Shown piece after piece: positions 1 to 5,387 of a stretch of 9,595 bases of DNA. Where the stretch lies: positions 1,279 through 10,873 of the forward strand of contig DIHI01000121.1 in assembly GCA_002420085.1 (NCBI GenBank). Direction: 5' to 3'. This stretch comes from Lysobacterales bacterium UBA5700. Its GTDB lineage: Bacteria; Pseudomonadota; Gammaproteobacteria; Xanthomonadales; Xanthomonadaceae. Position 1 is the first letter of the stretch; each line of letters opens with the position of its first letter. Position numbers and translations under genes: made by a program. The notes beneath the pieces were generated by a model. It was not told where the DNA came from, ran no database searches, and saw only the letters and a program-made list of their open reading frames with translations.

Positions 1-46
1 GCAGGTCGGCTTCGAAGCGGGCGATGAGGTGGGCGAGCCGGATCAT
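1..46 (-). CDS. Start of a downstream gene, probably an IS91-family transposase (partial)
   Basis: Only 15 codons are in the window, reading [15 protein letters not shown]. The ATG (44–46) overlaps the recombinase stop (43–45) as ATGA, which suggests translational coupling. In IS91-like elements with an accessory tyrosine recombinase, the next gene is the transposase, and its N-terminus often has this form: a short helix ending in FEAD-like residues ahead of a zinc-binding domain. The family call rests on that context and the short N-terminal match. Neither the zinc ligands nor the HUH motif can be seen here. Confidence 0.55.
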   Translation of the reverse strand, partial: MIRLAHLIARFEADL

Positions 47-959
47 GGCTTGACCTCGCGCACGAGGGTGAAGCCATCCATCAGGCCGTTGATGCGATCG
101 ATGGCGTGATGCTGGGTGCGATCGGTCAGATGGGTGTAGCGGGCGGTGGTGAGGATCGAATGGTGGCCGAGGATTTTCTGGACCTCGATCAGATCGACGC
201 CGGCCTCGATCAGATGCGTGGCGTAGCTGTGGCGCAGGCTGTGTGGCGAGATGTTTTTTTTACCCCGCACGCCGCGACGACCTGGCGCAGCGTGTTCTGC
301 ACGCCACCACGATCAAGCGGTGATTCTGCGGTGCGCGCACCGGTCTGGCCACCGGCGCGATTGGGAAACAGCAACACCCGATTGCGATGCCGCAACCAGA
401 ACGCTTGCAGCATGCGATGCGTCGCGCGCGGCAGCGGCACCAGACGATCCTTGTTGCCTTTGGCATCGCGGATGTGGACTCGCTGGCGCGCCGCATCGAT
501 GTCGCCGACACGCAGCCGCAGCCCCTCACCCAGACGCAGGCCCATGCTGTACAGGGTGAAGAAGAACACGCGGTAGCTGTGTACGCGGGTGGCGAGAAAC
601 AGACGGTCGGCCTCGGCAACGGTGACGATGTCCGGCAAGCGCTGCGAGCGCGGCGGTTTGATCAATCCCGGCGCCACCCACGGCTTTTTCAGCACGTGCT
701 CGTAGTAGAACTTGAGTCCGTACAGATCGAGTTTCACCGTGCTCCAGGAATGGCTCTCGACCAAGTCGGAGAAGTATTCGACTAGTTGCGCCTCGGTGAG
801 CGCGTCGATGCGCTGGCCGAAGTAGTCGCCGAGCCGGCGGATCGCGCGCGAGTAGGCCTCAACGGTCTTGGGTTGCAGGCCCTTGAGTCGGAGGTGCTTC
901 AGGTGCAGTTGGTAATGGCGATCAAAGGCTGCGGCTGCGGCGTCGGAGTGGTGTTCCAT
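43..959 (-). pseudogene. Tyrosine recombinase/integrase of an IS91-like element, frame broken at an A-run
   Basis: The protein would be a DNA strand-exchange enzyme of the XerC/D type, about 305 residues if the frame is restored. From the ATG at 959, residues 15–95 form the SAM-like core-binding domain (HLRLKGLQPKTVEAYSRAIR). The catalytic domain follows, with the first Arg at R142 (GLRLGEGLRL) and the beta-hairpin Lys in AKGNKDR near 167–170. The His-Arg box ([13 protein letters not shown]), LGHH and the nucleophile Tyr (ARYTHL) are encoded in another frame (43–270). The break is at the T-run 254–261 (A8 on the coding strand). Read straight through, the protein ends at position 210 after 249 residues and lacks these last motifs. 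The start at 959 has a GAGG at 968–971, 8 bp upstream. The family matches IS91-associated recombinases better than integron integrases: it ends shortly after YTHL, and I do not see the IntI-specific insert. One lost A, a sequencing error, or natural recoding would all fit. Confidence 0.8.
254..261 (-). other. A8 homopolymer at the recombinase frameshift point
   Basis: On the coding strand the codons read GGG GTA AAA AAA ACA, so the zero frame contains A AAA AAA, a classic -1 slippery heptamer. A -1 shift here gives GVKKN followed directly by [13 protein letters not shown], restoring all catalytic residues with no gap. Runs of eight or more A's can also cause RNA polymerase slippage. I see no convincing stimulatory hairpin just downstream. 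A simple one-base deletion is equally consistent. Confidence 0.6.
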
Positions 960-1105
960 TGTGCGTACCTCGCTGAAGTGGACTTCCCTCGGTGGAGGGG
1001 CGAGGTGGTATCTTGGCGCACAGATGCTGCGAGAGGCCTTCCTCCGCGTAGCGGCTTCGTCCAACAGCGCTGTCAATCTTGTAACATTGTTCGGTGCGGT
1101 CCGCA

Positions 1106-1128
1106 GGCCGCTCAATGCGGCGTTAGTC
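1106..1128 (+). other. attC-like right half-site (L'–R') at the start of cassette-like DNA
   Basis: GGCCGCTC (1106–1113), 8 bp, then GTTAG (1122–1126). The attC-like site at 2346–2370 has the same layout: GGCCGCTC, 9 bp, GTTAG. Integron recombination cuts just after the G of GTTRRRY, which would start a cassette at 1123, only 22 bp before the ORF start at 1145. The matching left arm is not clear: GTCCAAC at 1059–1065 fits the RYYYAAC consensus, but the inner arms pair poorly. It could therefore be a half-site cut by the neighbouring insertion element, an attI-type simple site, or chance. The same bases also form two small hairpins (1095–1105 and 1107–1121) followed by a T5 run at 1130–1134, so a weak terminator is an alternative reading. 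Confidence 0.45.
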
Positions 1129-1144
1129 ATTTTTGGAGAAATAC

Positions 1145-1957
1145 GTGCTTAAGCAGACACTGGTTTTTCTTGTTCTTGCTGCTGGCGCAGTATCTGATCT
1201 GAATGCGCAGGCGATTTCTGAGCGACCAGCCGGCGTGCCACCAGCGAAGCTGGCAGTACTCGAGAAGACCGGGGAGCTGATCTTCGCGCTGGACCGTGCC
1301 GCAAGTCGGGCAACAGATGCAATGGTGAAAATTAGAGGCTTCAAGAGAGACCGAAGGCTCAAGGGGTGGATTACTGAACAATCTGCGGACGGCGTGCGAG
1401 TTAGCTTCGTCGGAAGCAAAGGAGGGGCGCCAACCTCCGTGCTTTATCGCGTAACTATCTCCGATGATGGCGATGTTGTGGGTGTTCCAGAAGCTATGCA
1501 AGACCCTATTGCCCTGACTGATGAACAGTCCCTCCAATTCAAGGCGCGGACGGTCGGGCTGGAAAATGTTGACGCACCCTGCTCGAAGTTTTACAACACG
1601 GTCGTGCTTCCTCGAACGACTTCCGAGGCGAGCTGGGTCGTCTATGCGCTGCCAGGCACCAAGAAGACAGGTGTCTTTCCAGTTGGCGGCAGCTTCCGTT
1701 TCGAGGTTGATGCAGCAGGGGAGTCTTTGATATCGAGTCGAAGTTTCGCGAAATCCTGTATTGAGCTAATGGGCAAAGCCAATCTGGCGGCTTTTACTCT
1801 AACCCATTTGCTTGATCCAAACCCAACTGAAATTCATGTTTTTATCAGCCTGCTGTCGTCAACCCCAATCTACGTGGTGACTGTTGAAAATAAAGCAATG
1901 TGGCGTGTCGAGCAAGGCAAGATCAAATTCGTCCAGACTCTGGGAGACAAGGGCTGA
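1145..1957 (+). CDS. Predicted secreted hypothetical protein, cassette-borne
   Basis: The product is 270 residues of unknown function. I chose the GTG at 1145 because GGAG (1135–1138) sits 6 bp upstream; an in-frame TTG at 1133 overlaps that site. The first 23 residues look like a signal peptide: Lys3, a hydrophobic stretch LVFLVLAAGA, and an AQA cleavage site. The mature part therefore likely sits in the periplasm or outside the cell. It has no further membrane helix. Two cysteines (146 in APCSKF and 205 in KSCIELMG) could form a disulfide. A C-terminal block around THLLDPNPTEIHVF (220–233) ends in short beta-like segments (PIYVVTVE, MWRVEQGKIKF). I vaguely recall similar C-terminal blocks in uncharacterised Xanthomonadales proteins but cannot name a domain. 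The gene uses more A/T-rich codons than the core genes, as expected for acquired DNA. Its start close to the GTTAG site fits a gene cassette. Confidence 0.8.
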   Translation: MLKQTLVFLVLAAGAVSDLNAQAISERPAGVPPAKLAVLEKTGELIFALDRAASRATDAMVKIRGFKRDRRLKGWITEQSADGVRVSFVGSKGGAPTSVLYRVTISDDGDVVGVPEAMQDPIALTDEQSLQFKARTVGLENVDAPCSKFYNTVVLPRTTSEASWVVYALPGTKKTGVFPVGGSFRFEVDAAGESLISSRSFAKSCIELMGKANLAAFTLTHLLDPNPTEIHVFISLLSSTPIYVVTVENKAMWRVEQGKIKFVQTLGDKG

Positions 1958-2040
1958 CTATCCGCTCCAGCCGATCGCAGAAGTGACTCCTGGCCGTGAC
2001 ACGGGGCGCTCCGGCGGCTTAACACGGCGTAAGCAGCCGA

Positions 2041-2231
2041 TGAGCCTGGTGGCGAGATGGGGGTATGCTGGCAATGACAGGAACTTTGAACTGTTGAGGT
2101 CCAATCCTGGCCATCCGTCACTTCACTTCAGTGGATTGGCGCGGTTTGGTCGGTTCGCGCTGGCCTACGTTACCGGGCTTTGCGGCACGAGGGAGAAGGC
2201 GGTATCGACGGGATTTGGATGGGCACGCTGA
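2041..2231 (+). CDS. Possible small ORF of 63 residues (doubtful)
   Basis: This lies in the 290-bp stretch between the first cassette ORF and the attC-like site. The reading frame from ATG 2041 gives a basic, Gly/Arg-rich peptide (MSLVARWGYAGNDRNF...GFGWAR) with no motif I recognise. No good ribosome binding site precedes it; the bases upstream are CGTAAGCAGCCG. The frame is open from 1884, so the start is uncertain. It could be a real small cassette protein, the degraded end of an older gene, or chance. Nothing else in 1958–2247 stands out, except a short inverted repeat GCTTA...TAAGC at 2018–2033. Confidence 0.2.
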
Positions 2232-2247
2232 ATATGACAAACTCGTT

Positions 2248-2370
2248 CGCTAACTACGGGCTGGAGCGGCCAGTGAAAAATTTTCCGCCATGCGCCTCGG
2301 GGGCGGGGGAACATTTTGTGCTCTCGGAGCGTGGTCTGGCGGCGTTGGCCGCTCGGGGCGGGGGTTAGGC
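2248..2370 (+). other. attC-like recombination site (123 bp)
   Basis: Two nested inverted repeats are visible. The outer pair is CTAAC (2250–2254) with GTTAG (2364–2368). The inner pair is GAGCGGCCA (2264–2272) with TGGCCGCTC (2346–2354), a perfect 9-bp match. The spacers between the outer and inner arms are exactly 9 bp on both sides. The right end GTTAGGC fits the integron R' consensus GTTRRRY perfectly; the left end CGCTAAC fits only the AAC core. Total length lies within the known attC range. This is the R''-L''-(loop)-L'-R' plan of a folded attC. The spacers are longer than the usual 5–6 bp and I see no extrahelical base on the inner arm, so the site is atypical. It would close a cassette that begins at 1123 and open the next one at 2365. 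Confidence 0.6.
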
Positions 2371-2374
2371 CCTC

Positions 2375-2809
2375 ATGCCGCCGGCCTTCACCCTGATGAT
2401 CGACGGAGCGCCACAGCCACCGTCGTTGTTCGCGTTGTCGGAGATGAGTTTGAGCTCCGCACGGAGCCGGATGACCAAGAGGGCTTTCGTTCTTACCTTC
2501 GAGGCTGCGGCTGTCGTCGAGTACCTGGAGCCGATGTACGAGAGCCTGGTGATCGAGTCGAAGAAGGACGACGAACTGTTTGATGAGCCCCAAGATGAGT
2601 TGGCCAGAGCGGGCTATCCCAGCCTTGACCAGGTGCTGGTCTCCCCGCCGCTTGTTGAGCGTGTGATCGGAGGCTATCTGTTCCGCGATCTCTTCGGTTC
2701 CCGAATCTGGTACGGTCGAGATCCGAACTACTGGTTCGATGAAGTCACCAGTTGCACGGCGAGCGGCAATACGATCACGATCGCTGGTGTTTGCTACAGC
2801 AAGTTTTGA
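2375..2809 (+). CDS. Hypothetical protein, second cassette-like ORF
   Basis: The longest reading is 144 residues from ATG 2375, only 5 bp after the attC-like site. I recognise no family. A later ATG at 2471 has GGAG (2463–2466) 4 bp upstream and gives a 112-residue protein starting MTKRAFVLTFEAAAVVEYLE. The first 32 residues of the long form are Pro/Ser-rich and may not be translated. The middle is acidic (VIESKKDDELFDEPQDELA), followed by aromatic-rich GGYLFRDLFGSRIWYGRDPNYWFDE. The C-terminus has two Cys in SCTASGNTITIAGVCYSKF. No signal peptide or membrane helix is seen, so a small soluble protein is likely. No second attC follows, so the cassette appears cut short or degraded on its right side. 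Confidence 0.6.
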   Translation: MPPAFTLMIDGAPQPPSLFALSEMSLSSARSRMTKRAFVLTFEAAAVVEYLEPMYESLVIESKKDDELFDEPQDELARAGYPSLDQVLVSPPLVERVIGGYLFRDLFGSRIWYGRDPNYWFDEVTSCTASGNTITIAGVCYSKF

Positions 2810-2830
2810 GCAAGCAAGCGTCTCCCAGCG

Positions 2831-2889
2831 AGTGGGCTGACCCCTCCGTCACATCCAGTGGCCTGACCCTTCCGTCACCCTTCCGTCAC
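2831..2889 (+). repeat. 22-bp direct repeat plus a partial third copy
   Basis: Copies at 2831–2852 and 2857–2878 differ at two positions, with a 26-bp period; both carry the core CTGACCCYTCCGTCAC. A third, 12-bp partial copy (CCCTTCCGTCAC) is at 2878–2889. Each core contains TGAC...GTCA, a short inverted repeat. Repeated AGTGGGCTGACCC-like motifs are familiar from the multi-repeat ends of IS21-family elements, so this may be the relic of an insertion sequence end. No transposase is nearby and this is inference. The array sits exactly where accessory DNA gives way to the core operon. Confidence 0.6.
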
Positions 2890-2972
2890 CTCTCGGTCAA
2901 GAGGGCCTGCCTTCGGCGGCCTGCCATGACGGGCGACAGTCGAGCGCAGTGCTGGCTGGAGTAGATCGGGCT

Positions 2973-3004
2973 GGGCGGACGATCATCTGGTCTATCGGCC
3001 GCCC
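2973..3004 (-). terminator. Hairpin just after the operon end (possible terminator)
   Basis: GGGCGG (2973–2978) pairs with CCGCCC (2999–3004), and inside it CGAT (2980–2983) pairs with ATCG (2994–2997). One A/G mismatch separates the two stems, and the loop is 10 bases. It begins 15 bp after the stop of the MAPEG gene on the minus strand. There is no T-run after it in either direction, so it may be a 3'-end stabiliser or a weak terminator. Confidence 0.4.
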
Positions 3005-3019
3005 ATGCCCGGCTGCCCT

Positions 3020-3400
3020 TCACACGCTGGCGGCGAGGAAGAACAAGGCGATGTTGCAGCCGAGGGCGGCGAACCAGACCAGGCTGCGGGCTGCGTGCCA
3101 GTCTTGCAGGTAGCAGATGCCGTAGCCGAGTCGGAGGATGATGTAGGCGATGGCGAGGCTGTCGAGGGTGGTGGTGGCGACGCCGGCCTGGTGGGCGACC
3201 CATACGCCGGCGAGGAACAGTGGGAAAGCCTCGAAGCTGTTCAGATGGGCGGCGTGGGCGCGTTTGGCGCGGCCTTCCAGGTTGGCCTGCCAGGTGCGAG
3301 GGTCGCGATTGTTGAAGCGGGGGGCGGTGACCTTGGCGAAGCCGGTCCACAGCAGGGGCATCAGGCCGGCGATCAGTACACACCACAGTGCGGTCGTCAT
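3020..3400 (-). CDS. MAPEG-family integral membrane protein
   Basis: The product is 126 residues with the features of the MAPEG family (membrane-associated proteins in eicosanoid and glutathione metabolism). It has about four hydrophobic helices: residues 3–20, about 53–73, 78–98 and 105–124. The family pattern is visible as NNRDPRTW (30–37), the basic segment [21 protein letters not shown] (42–62) and a final [18 protein letters not shown]. Eukaryotic members use glutathione; most bacterial members of this short type have no proven substrate, and none can be assigned here. The ATG is preceded by a strong GAGGAG (3407–3412) with a 6-bp spacer. It overlaps the rpiA stop by ATGA, so it is the last gene of the operon. 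It is placed in the inner membrane. Confidence 0.85.
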   Translation of the reverse strand: MTTALWCVLIAGLMPLLWTGFAKVTAPRFNNRDPRTWQANLEGRAKRAHAAHLNSFEAFPLFLAGVWVAHQAGVATTTLDSLAIAYIILRLGYGICYLQDWHAARSLVWFAALGCNIALFFLAASV

Positions 3401-4053
3401 GGTTTTCTCCTCTCGATGATGCGGTCGGCGACGATGACGGTATCGGCCGACCGGCGGGCGAACAGTCCGACGCTGACTACGCCGGGGATCTGGTTGATTT
3501 CGGTTTCCAAGCTGAGCGGGTCGAGGATCCGCAGATGATGGACGTCGAGGATCCAGTTGCCATTGTCGGTGATGCAGCCTTCCCGCCAGACCGGCTGGCC
3601 ACCGAGGGCGAGCAGTTTGCGTGCGACCAGGCTGCGGGCCATCGGGATCACTTCGACCGGGAGTGGGAAGCGGCCCAGGATATCGACCTGCTTGCTGGAG
3701 TCGATGATGCAGACGAAGCGCTGGCTGGCTTCGGCGACGATCTTTTCGCGGGTGAGGGCGGCACCGCCACCCTTGATCAGGCGGAACCAGGGGTCGCATT
3801 CGTCGGCGCCGTCCACGTAGAGGTTGAGCGGGCCGGCGTGGTTGAGGTCGACGATTTCGATGCCGAGTTGGGCCAGCCGTTGGCTGCTGCGCTCGGAACT
3901 CGACACTGCGCCGCGCAGGCGGATGCGGCTGTTGCCCAGGGCGTCGATGAACAGGTCGACGGTGCTGCCGGTGCCGACGCCGAGCAGGCTGTCCTCTTCG
4001 ACGAAGCGCAATGCGGTCAGGGCGGCGAGGCGCTTTTCTTCAGTCGCGGTCAT
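3397..4053 (-). CDS. rpiA: Ribose-5-phosphate isomerase A
   Basis: This cytoplasmic enzyme interconverts ribose 5-phosphate and ribulose 5-phosphate in the non-oxidative pentose phosphate pathway. It is 218 residues, against 219 in E. coli. Diagnostic motifs are all present: GVGTGSTV at 25–32 (phosphate loop), DGADE at 81–85 and [11 protein letters not shown] at 94–104. The catalytic residues Asp81, Asp84, Lys94 and Glu103 fall at the same numbers as in the E. coli enzyme. The start MTATEEK at 4053 is chosen because family members begin near this point and the frame upstream overlaps the previous gene. The gene overlaps the EVE-domain gene by 14 bp and the MAPEG gene by 4 bp, so translation is probably coupled. 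Its own ribosome binding site is weak (GGAAA about 8 bp upstream). Confidence 0.96.
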   Translation of the reverse strand: MTATEEKRLAALTALRFVEEDSLLGVGTGSTVDLFIDALGNSRIRLRGAVSSSERSSQRLAQLGIEIVDLNHAGPLNLYVDGADECDPWFRLIKGGGAALTREKIVAEASQRFVCIIDSSKQVDILGRFPLPVEVIPMARSLVARKLLALGGQPVWREGCITDNGNWILDVHHLRILDPLSLETEINQIPGVVSVGLFARRSADTVIVADRIIERRKP

Positions 4054-4519
4054 CGTCGGTTTCCGGTTCGAGGGCGAGGATGGTCTGCCATTGTCGGGCA
4101 TCCACAGGCAATACCGACAGGCGGTTGCCGCGTCGGATCAGGGCGAAGTCGCCAAGTTGGTCGGCGGCGCTGCGCAGACGGTCGAGGCTGATGGTGCCGC
4201 GCAGTTTGCGCACGTACTCGACATCGACCAGTTGCCAGCGCGGGGCGTCGCTGCGCGAGATCGGGTCGAAGTAGGGGCTGTCGGGGTCGAATTGGGTCGG
4301 GTCGGGGTAGGGACGACTGGCGACGCGGGCGATGCCGACCACGCCGGGTCGCTTGCAGTTGGAGTGGTAGAACAGGATCGCGTCGCCGGGGGTCATGCCG
4401 TCGCGCATGTAGTTGCGGGCCTGGTAGTTGCGCACGCCGGTCCAGGGTTCGGTTCCGACCCGGGCGAGGTCGTCGATCGAGAAGGCGTCGGGTTCGCTTT
4501 TCATCAGCCAGTAGGCCAT
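4040..4519 (-). CDS. EVE-domain protein (PUA-like fold)
   Basis: The product is 159 residues, almost wholly one EVE domain. Landmarks are [11 protein letters not shown] at the N-terminus, [14 protein letters not shown] (26–39), [10 protein letters not shown] and GVVGIARV, ending in an acidic tail (EPETDDDRD). EVE domains are PUA-like modules. Animal THYN1 and bacterial homologues are thought to bind modified bases in DNA or RNA, but the role of this stand-alone bacterial form is not established. The ATG at 4519 is chosen over an in-frame TTG at 4525 because the family starts with MAYWL. GGAG at 4528–4531 lies 8 bp upstream. It follows the cyclo-ligase gene by 54 bp and overlaps rpiA by 14 bp. 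Confidence 0.92.
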   Translation of the reverse strand: MAYWLMKSEPDAFSIDDLARVGTEPWTGVRNYQARNYMRDGMTPGDAILFYHSNCKRPGVVGIARVASRPYPDPTQFDPDSPYFDPISRSDAPRWQLVDVEYVRKLRGTISLDRLRSAADQLGDFALIRRGNRLSVLPVDARQWQTILALEPETDDDRD

Positions 4520-4573
4520 GGGCAATGCTCCGGGGATGGGGGTCGGGCGGAATGCGGATGGCGGCGGGGTGCT

Positions 4574-5179
4574 TCAGCCGGTGCAGTGGTGCAGTTCGCG
4601 CTCGGTGGCGACCAGATCGAGGGGGACGTCGTGGGGTGCGTCCGGAATCCGTTCGACCTGTTGGAAGGCGTAGCCGATGCCGATCAACAGTGGCGGTGGC
4701 GGCTGCCGGCGGCGTCCGGCGAAGCTGCGGTCGTACCAGCCGGCACCCATGCCCAGGCGATGGCCGCGCGGGTCGAAGGCGAGCAGGGGCACCAGCACGA
4801 TGTCGATCCGGTCCGGGTCGAGGCAGTCGGACAGTGCGACGGCCGGTTCCGGGATGCCGAACCGATTGGCTTCGAGCGGTTCGCCGGGCCGCCAGGGGGC
4901 GAACCGCAGACGGCCGTCATCACCGAGTCTGGGCAGGTGGAAGCGGGTGGCGGTGCCGAGCCTTGGAATCAGGGCATGCAGGGGGGCTTCGCCACCGACC
5001 GACCAGTAACCGGCCAGGCTGCCGGCAGATCGGATCGGTTCGTGGTCGAGCAGGACATCGGCCAGACCCGCGCCGGCTTCGAGGCGCTCGCGGGCGCCGA
5101 GTGCGGCGCGCCGAGTCTTCATGTGGCGACGGATACGGTCGCGTTCGTCCGTGTGGGAAATGGGTGCATCCTCCGCCAT
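4574..5179 (-). CDS. fau: 5-formyltetrahydrofolate cyclo-ligase
   Basis: This ATP-dependent enzyme (5-FCL, YgfA/Fau) converts 5-formyltetrahydrofolate to 5,10-methenyltetrahydrofolate and returns it to the one-carbon pool; in E. coli the gene is linked to 6S RNA and persister formation. Family signs are the basic N-terminal helix RIRRHMKTRRAAL (16–27), GIPEP (108–112) and the nucleotide/Mg loop FDPRGHRLGMGAGWYDR (135–151). ATG 5179 gives 201 residues and keeps the basic helix intact. It has no clear Shine-Dalgarno and lies within the predicted 6S RNA. Alternatives are ATG 5122 (182 residues, the length of E. coli Fau, but cutting the helix) and an in-frame ATT at 5161, which has GGAGG (5170–5174) 8 bp upstream. 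The gene sits directly downstream of 6S RNA, as in E. coli. Confidence 0.93.
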   Translation of the reverse strand: MAEDAPISHTDERDRIRRHMKTRRAALGARERLEAGAGLADVLLDHEPIRSAGSLAGYWSVGGEAPLHALIPRLGTATRFHLPRLGDDGRLRFAPWRPGEPLEANRFGIPEPAVALSDCLDPDRIDIVLVPLLAFDPRGHRLGMGAGWYDRSFAGRRRQPPPPLLIGIGYAFQQVERIPDAPHDVPLDLVATERELHHCTG

Positions 5180-5353
5180 GTCGATGCTTGCGAAACGACC
5201 TTGATCCCGAGGATCAGGTGGAGGTACCGAAGCGGACGTCAGGCTTTCCGCTGCGCGGCGGACTTGCACACGGTCGGCTGAGGCAGTCTCCCAGGTCGTG
5301 TTTAAGGGACAAGGCGAATGTTAGCGCAAGCGGTCGGGCACAGCAGAGGACGC
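5166..5353 (-). ncRNA. ssrS: 6S RNA
   Basis: 6S RNA mimics an open promoter and binds the housekeeping sigma-factor RNA polymerase, damping transcription in stationary phase. It lies between zapA and the cyclo-ligase gene, the conserved position in gammaproteobacteria. The predicted length is about 188 nt (184 in E. coli). A long closing stem is visible: bases 5353–5339 (GCGTCCTCTGCTGTG) pair, with a few G-T pairs, with 5180–5166 (CATGGCGGAGGATGC). After a small internal loop, GCTTGCG pairs perfectly with CGCAAGC. Near the 3' side is a strong hairpin, ACCTGATCC-TCG-GGATCAAGGT with one bulged A, resembling the CCTTGAACC...GGTTCAAGG element of E. coli 6S. The ends are estimates from the stem and the -10 box. 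The 3' end overlaps the likely cyclo-ligase start codon. Confidence 0.75.
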
Positions 5354-5359
5354 GAGTGC

Positions 5360-5365
5360 AGTATA
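5360..5365 (-). promoter_or_regulatory. -10 box of the 6S RNA promoter
   Basis: TATACT on the minus strand, one base from TATAAT, about 7 bases before the predicted 5' end of 6S RNA and 22 bp after the zapA stop. No good -35 hexamer is seen at 16–18 bp. A short hairpin (TCGGC-GCA-GCCGA, 5373–5385) occupies the spacer. The 6S RNA can thus be made on its own as well as by read-through from zapA. Confidence 0.55.
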
Positions 5366-5387
5366 GCGCGCGTCGGCTGCGCCGATG

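Larger units (their letters stand above)
1..1058 (-). mobile_element. Part of an IS91-family-like insertion element (right end not defined)
   Basis: This stretch holds a tyrosine recombinase gene that overlaps the start of a second gene running off the left edge. From what I know of the families, this pair (a recombinase of about 300 residues ending in ATGA, followed by an HUH transposase with a zinc-binding N-terminus) is typical of a subgroup of IS91-like rolling-circle elements. Such elements lack flanking inverted repeats and target duplications, so the end cannot be fixed by eye. I place it between the recombinase leader (about 960–1000) and the cassette-like DNA that begins near 1106; 1058 is only a working limit. 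A hairpin at 986–999 (CCCTC-GGTG-GAGGG) in the leader could belong to the element end. The transposase catalytic residues lie outside the window, so the family call is an inference. Confidence 0.5.

Noticed and set aside
43..959. Reading the recombinase as an integron integrase (IntI)
   Set aside because: It would explain the cassettes, but its C-terminus (YTHL followed by about 20 residues) and the ATGA overlap with a second gene fit the IS91-associated recombinase group, and I do not see the IntI-specific insert near the second catalytic box.
1064..1073. Perfect 10-bp palindrome ACAGCGCTGT as an operator
   Set aside because: Short palindromes are common in this composition and there is no promoter or regulator gene to tie it to.
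1059..1128. A complete 70-bp attC from GTCCAAC to GTTAGTC
   Set aside because: The outer boxes partly fit, but the inner arms do not pair convincingly, so only the right half is reported.
2018..2100. GCTTAAC as the left box of another attC just after the first cassette ORF
   Set aside because: It fits RYYYAAC, but I find no matching GTTRRRY site with paired inner arms at a suitable distance.
3388..5281. Long plus-strand open frames opposite rpiA, the EVE gene and the cyclo-ligase
   Set aside because: The minus-strand genes have intact catalytic motifs and tight overlaps; the plus-strand translations are low-complexity and match no family.
5318..5326. TTAG motif near 5320 as another integron-type site
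   Set aside because: It lies inside the predicted 6S RNA, and its bases are explained by that structure.
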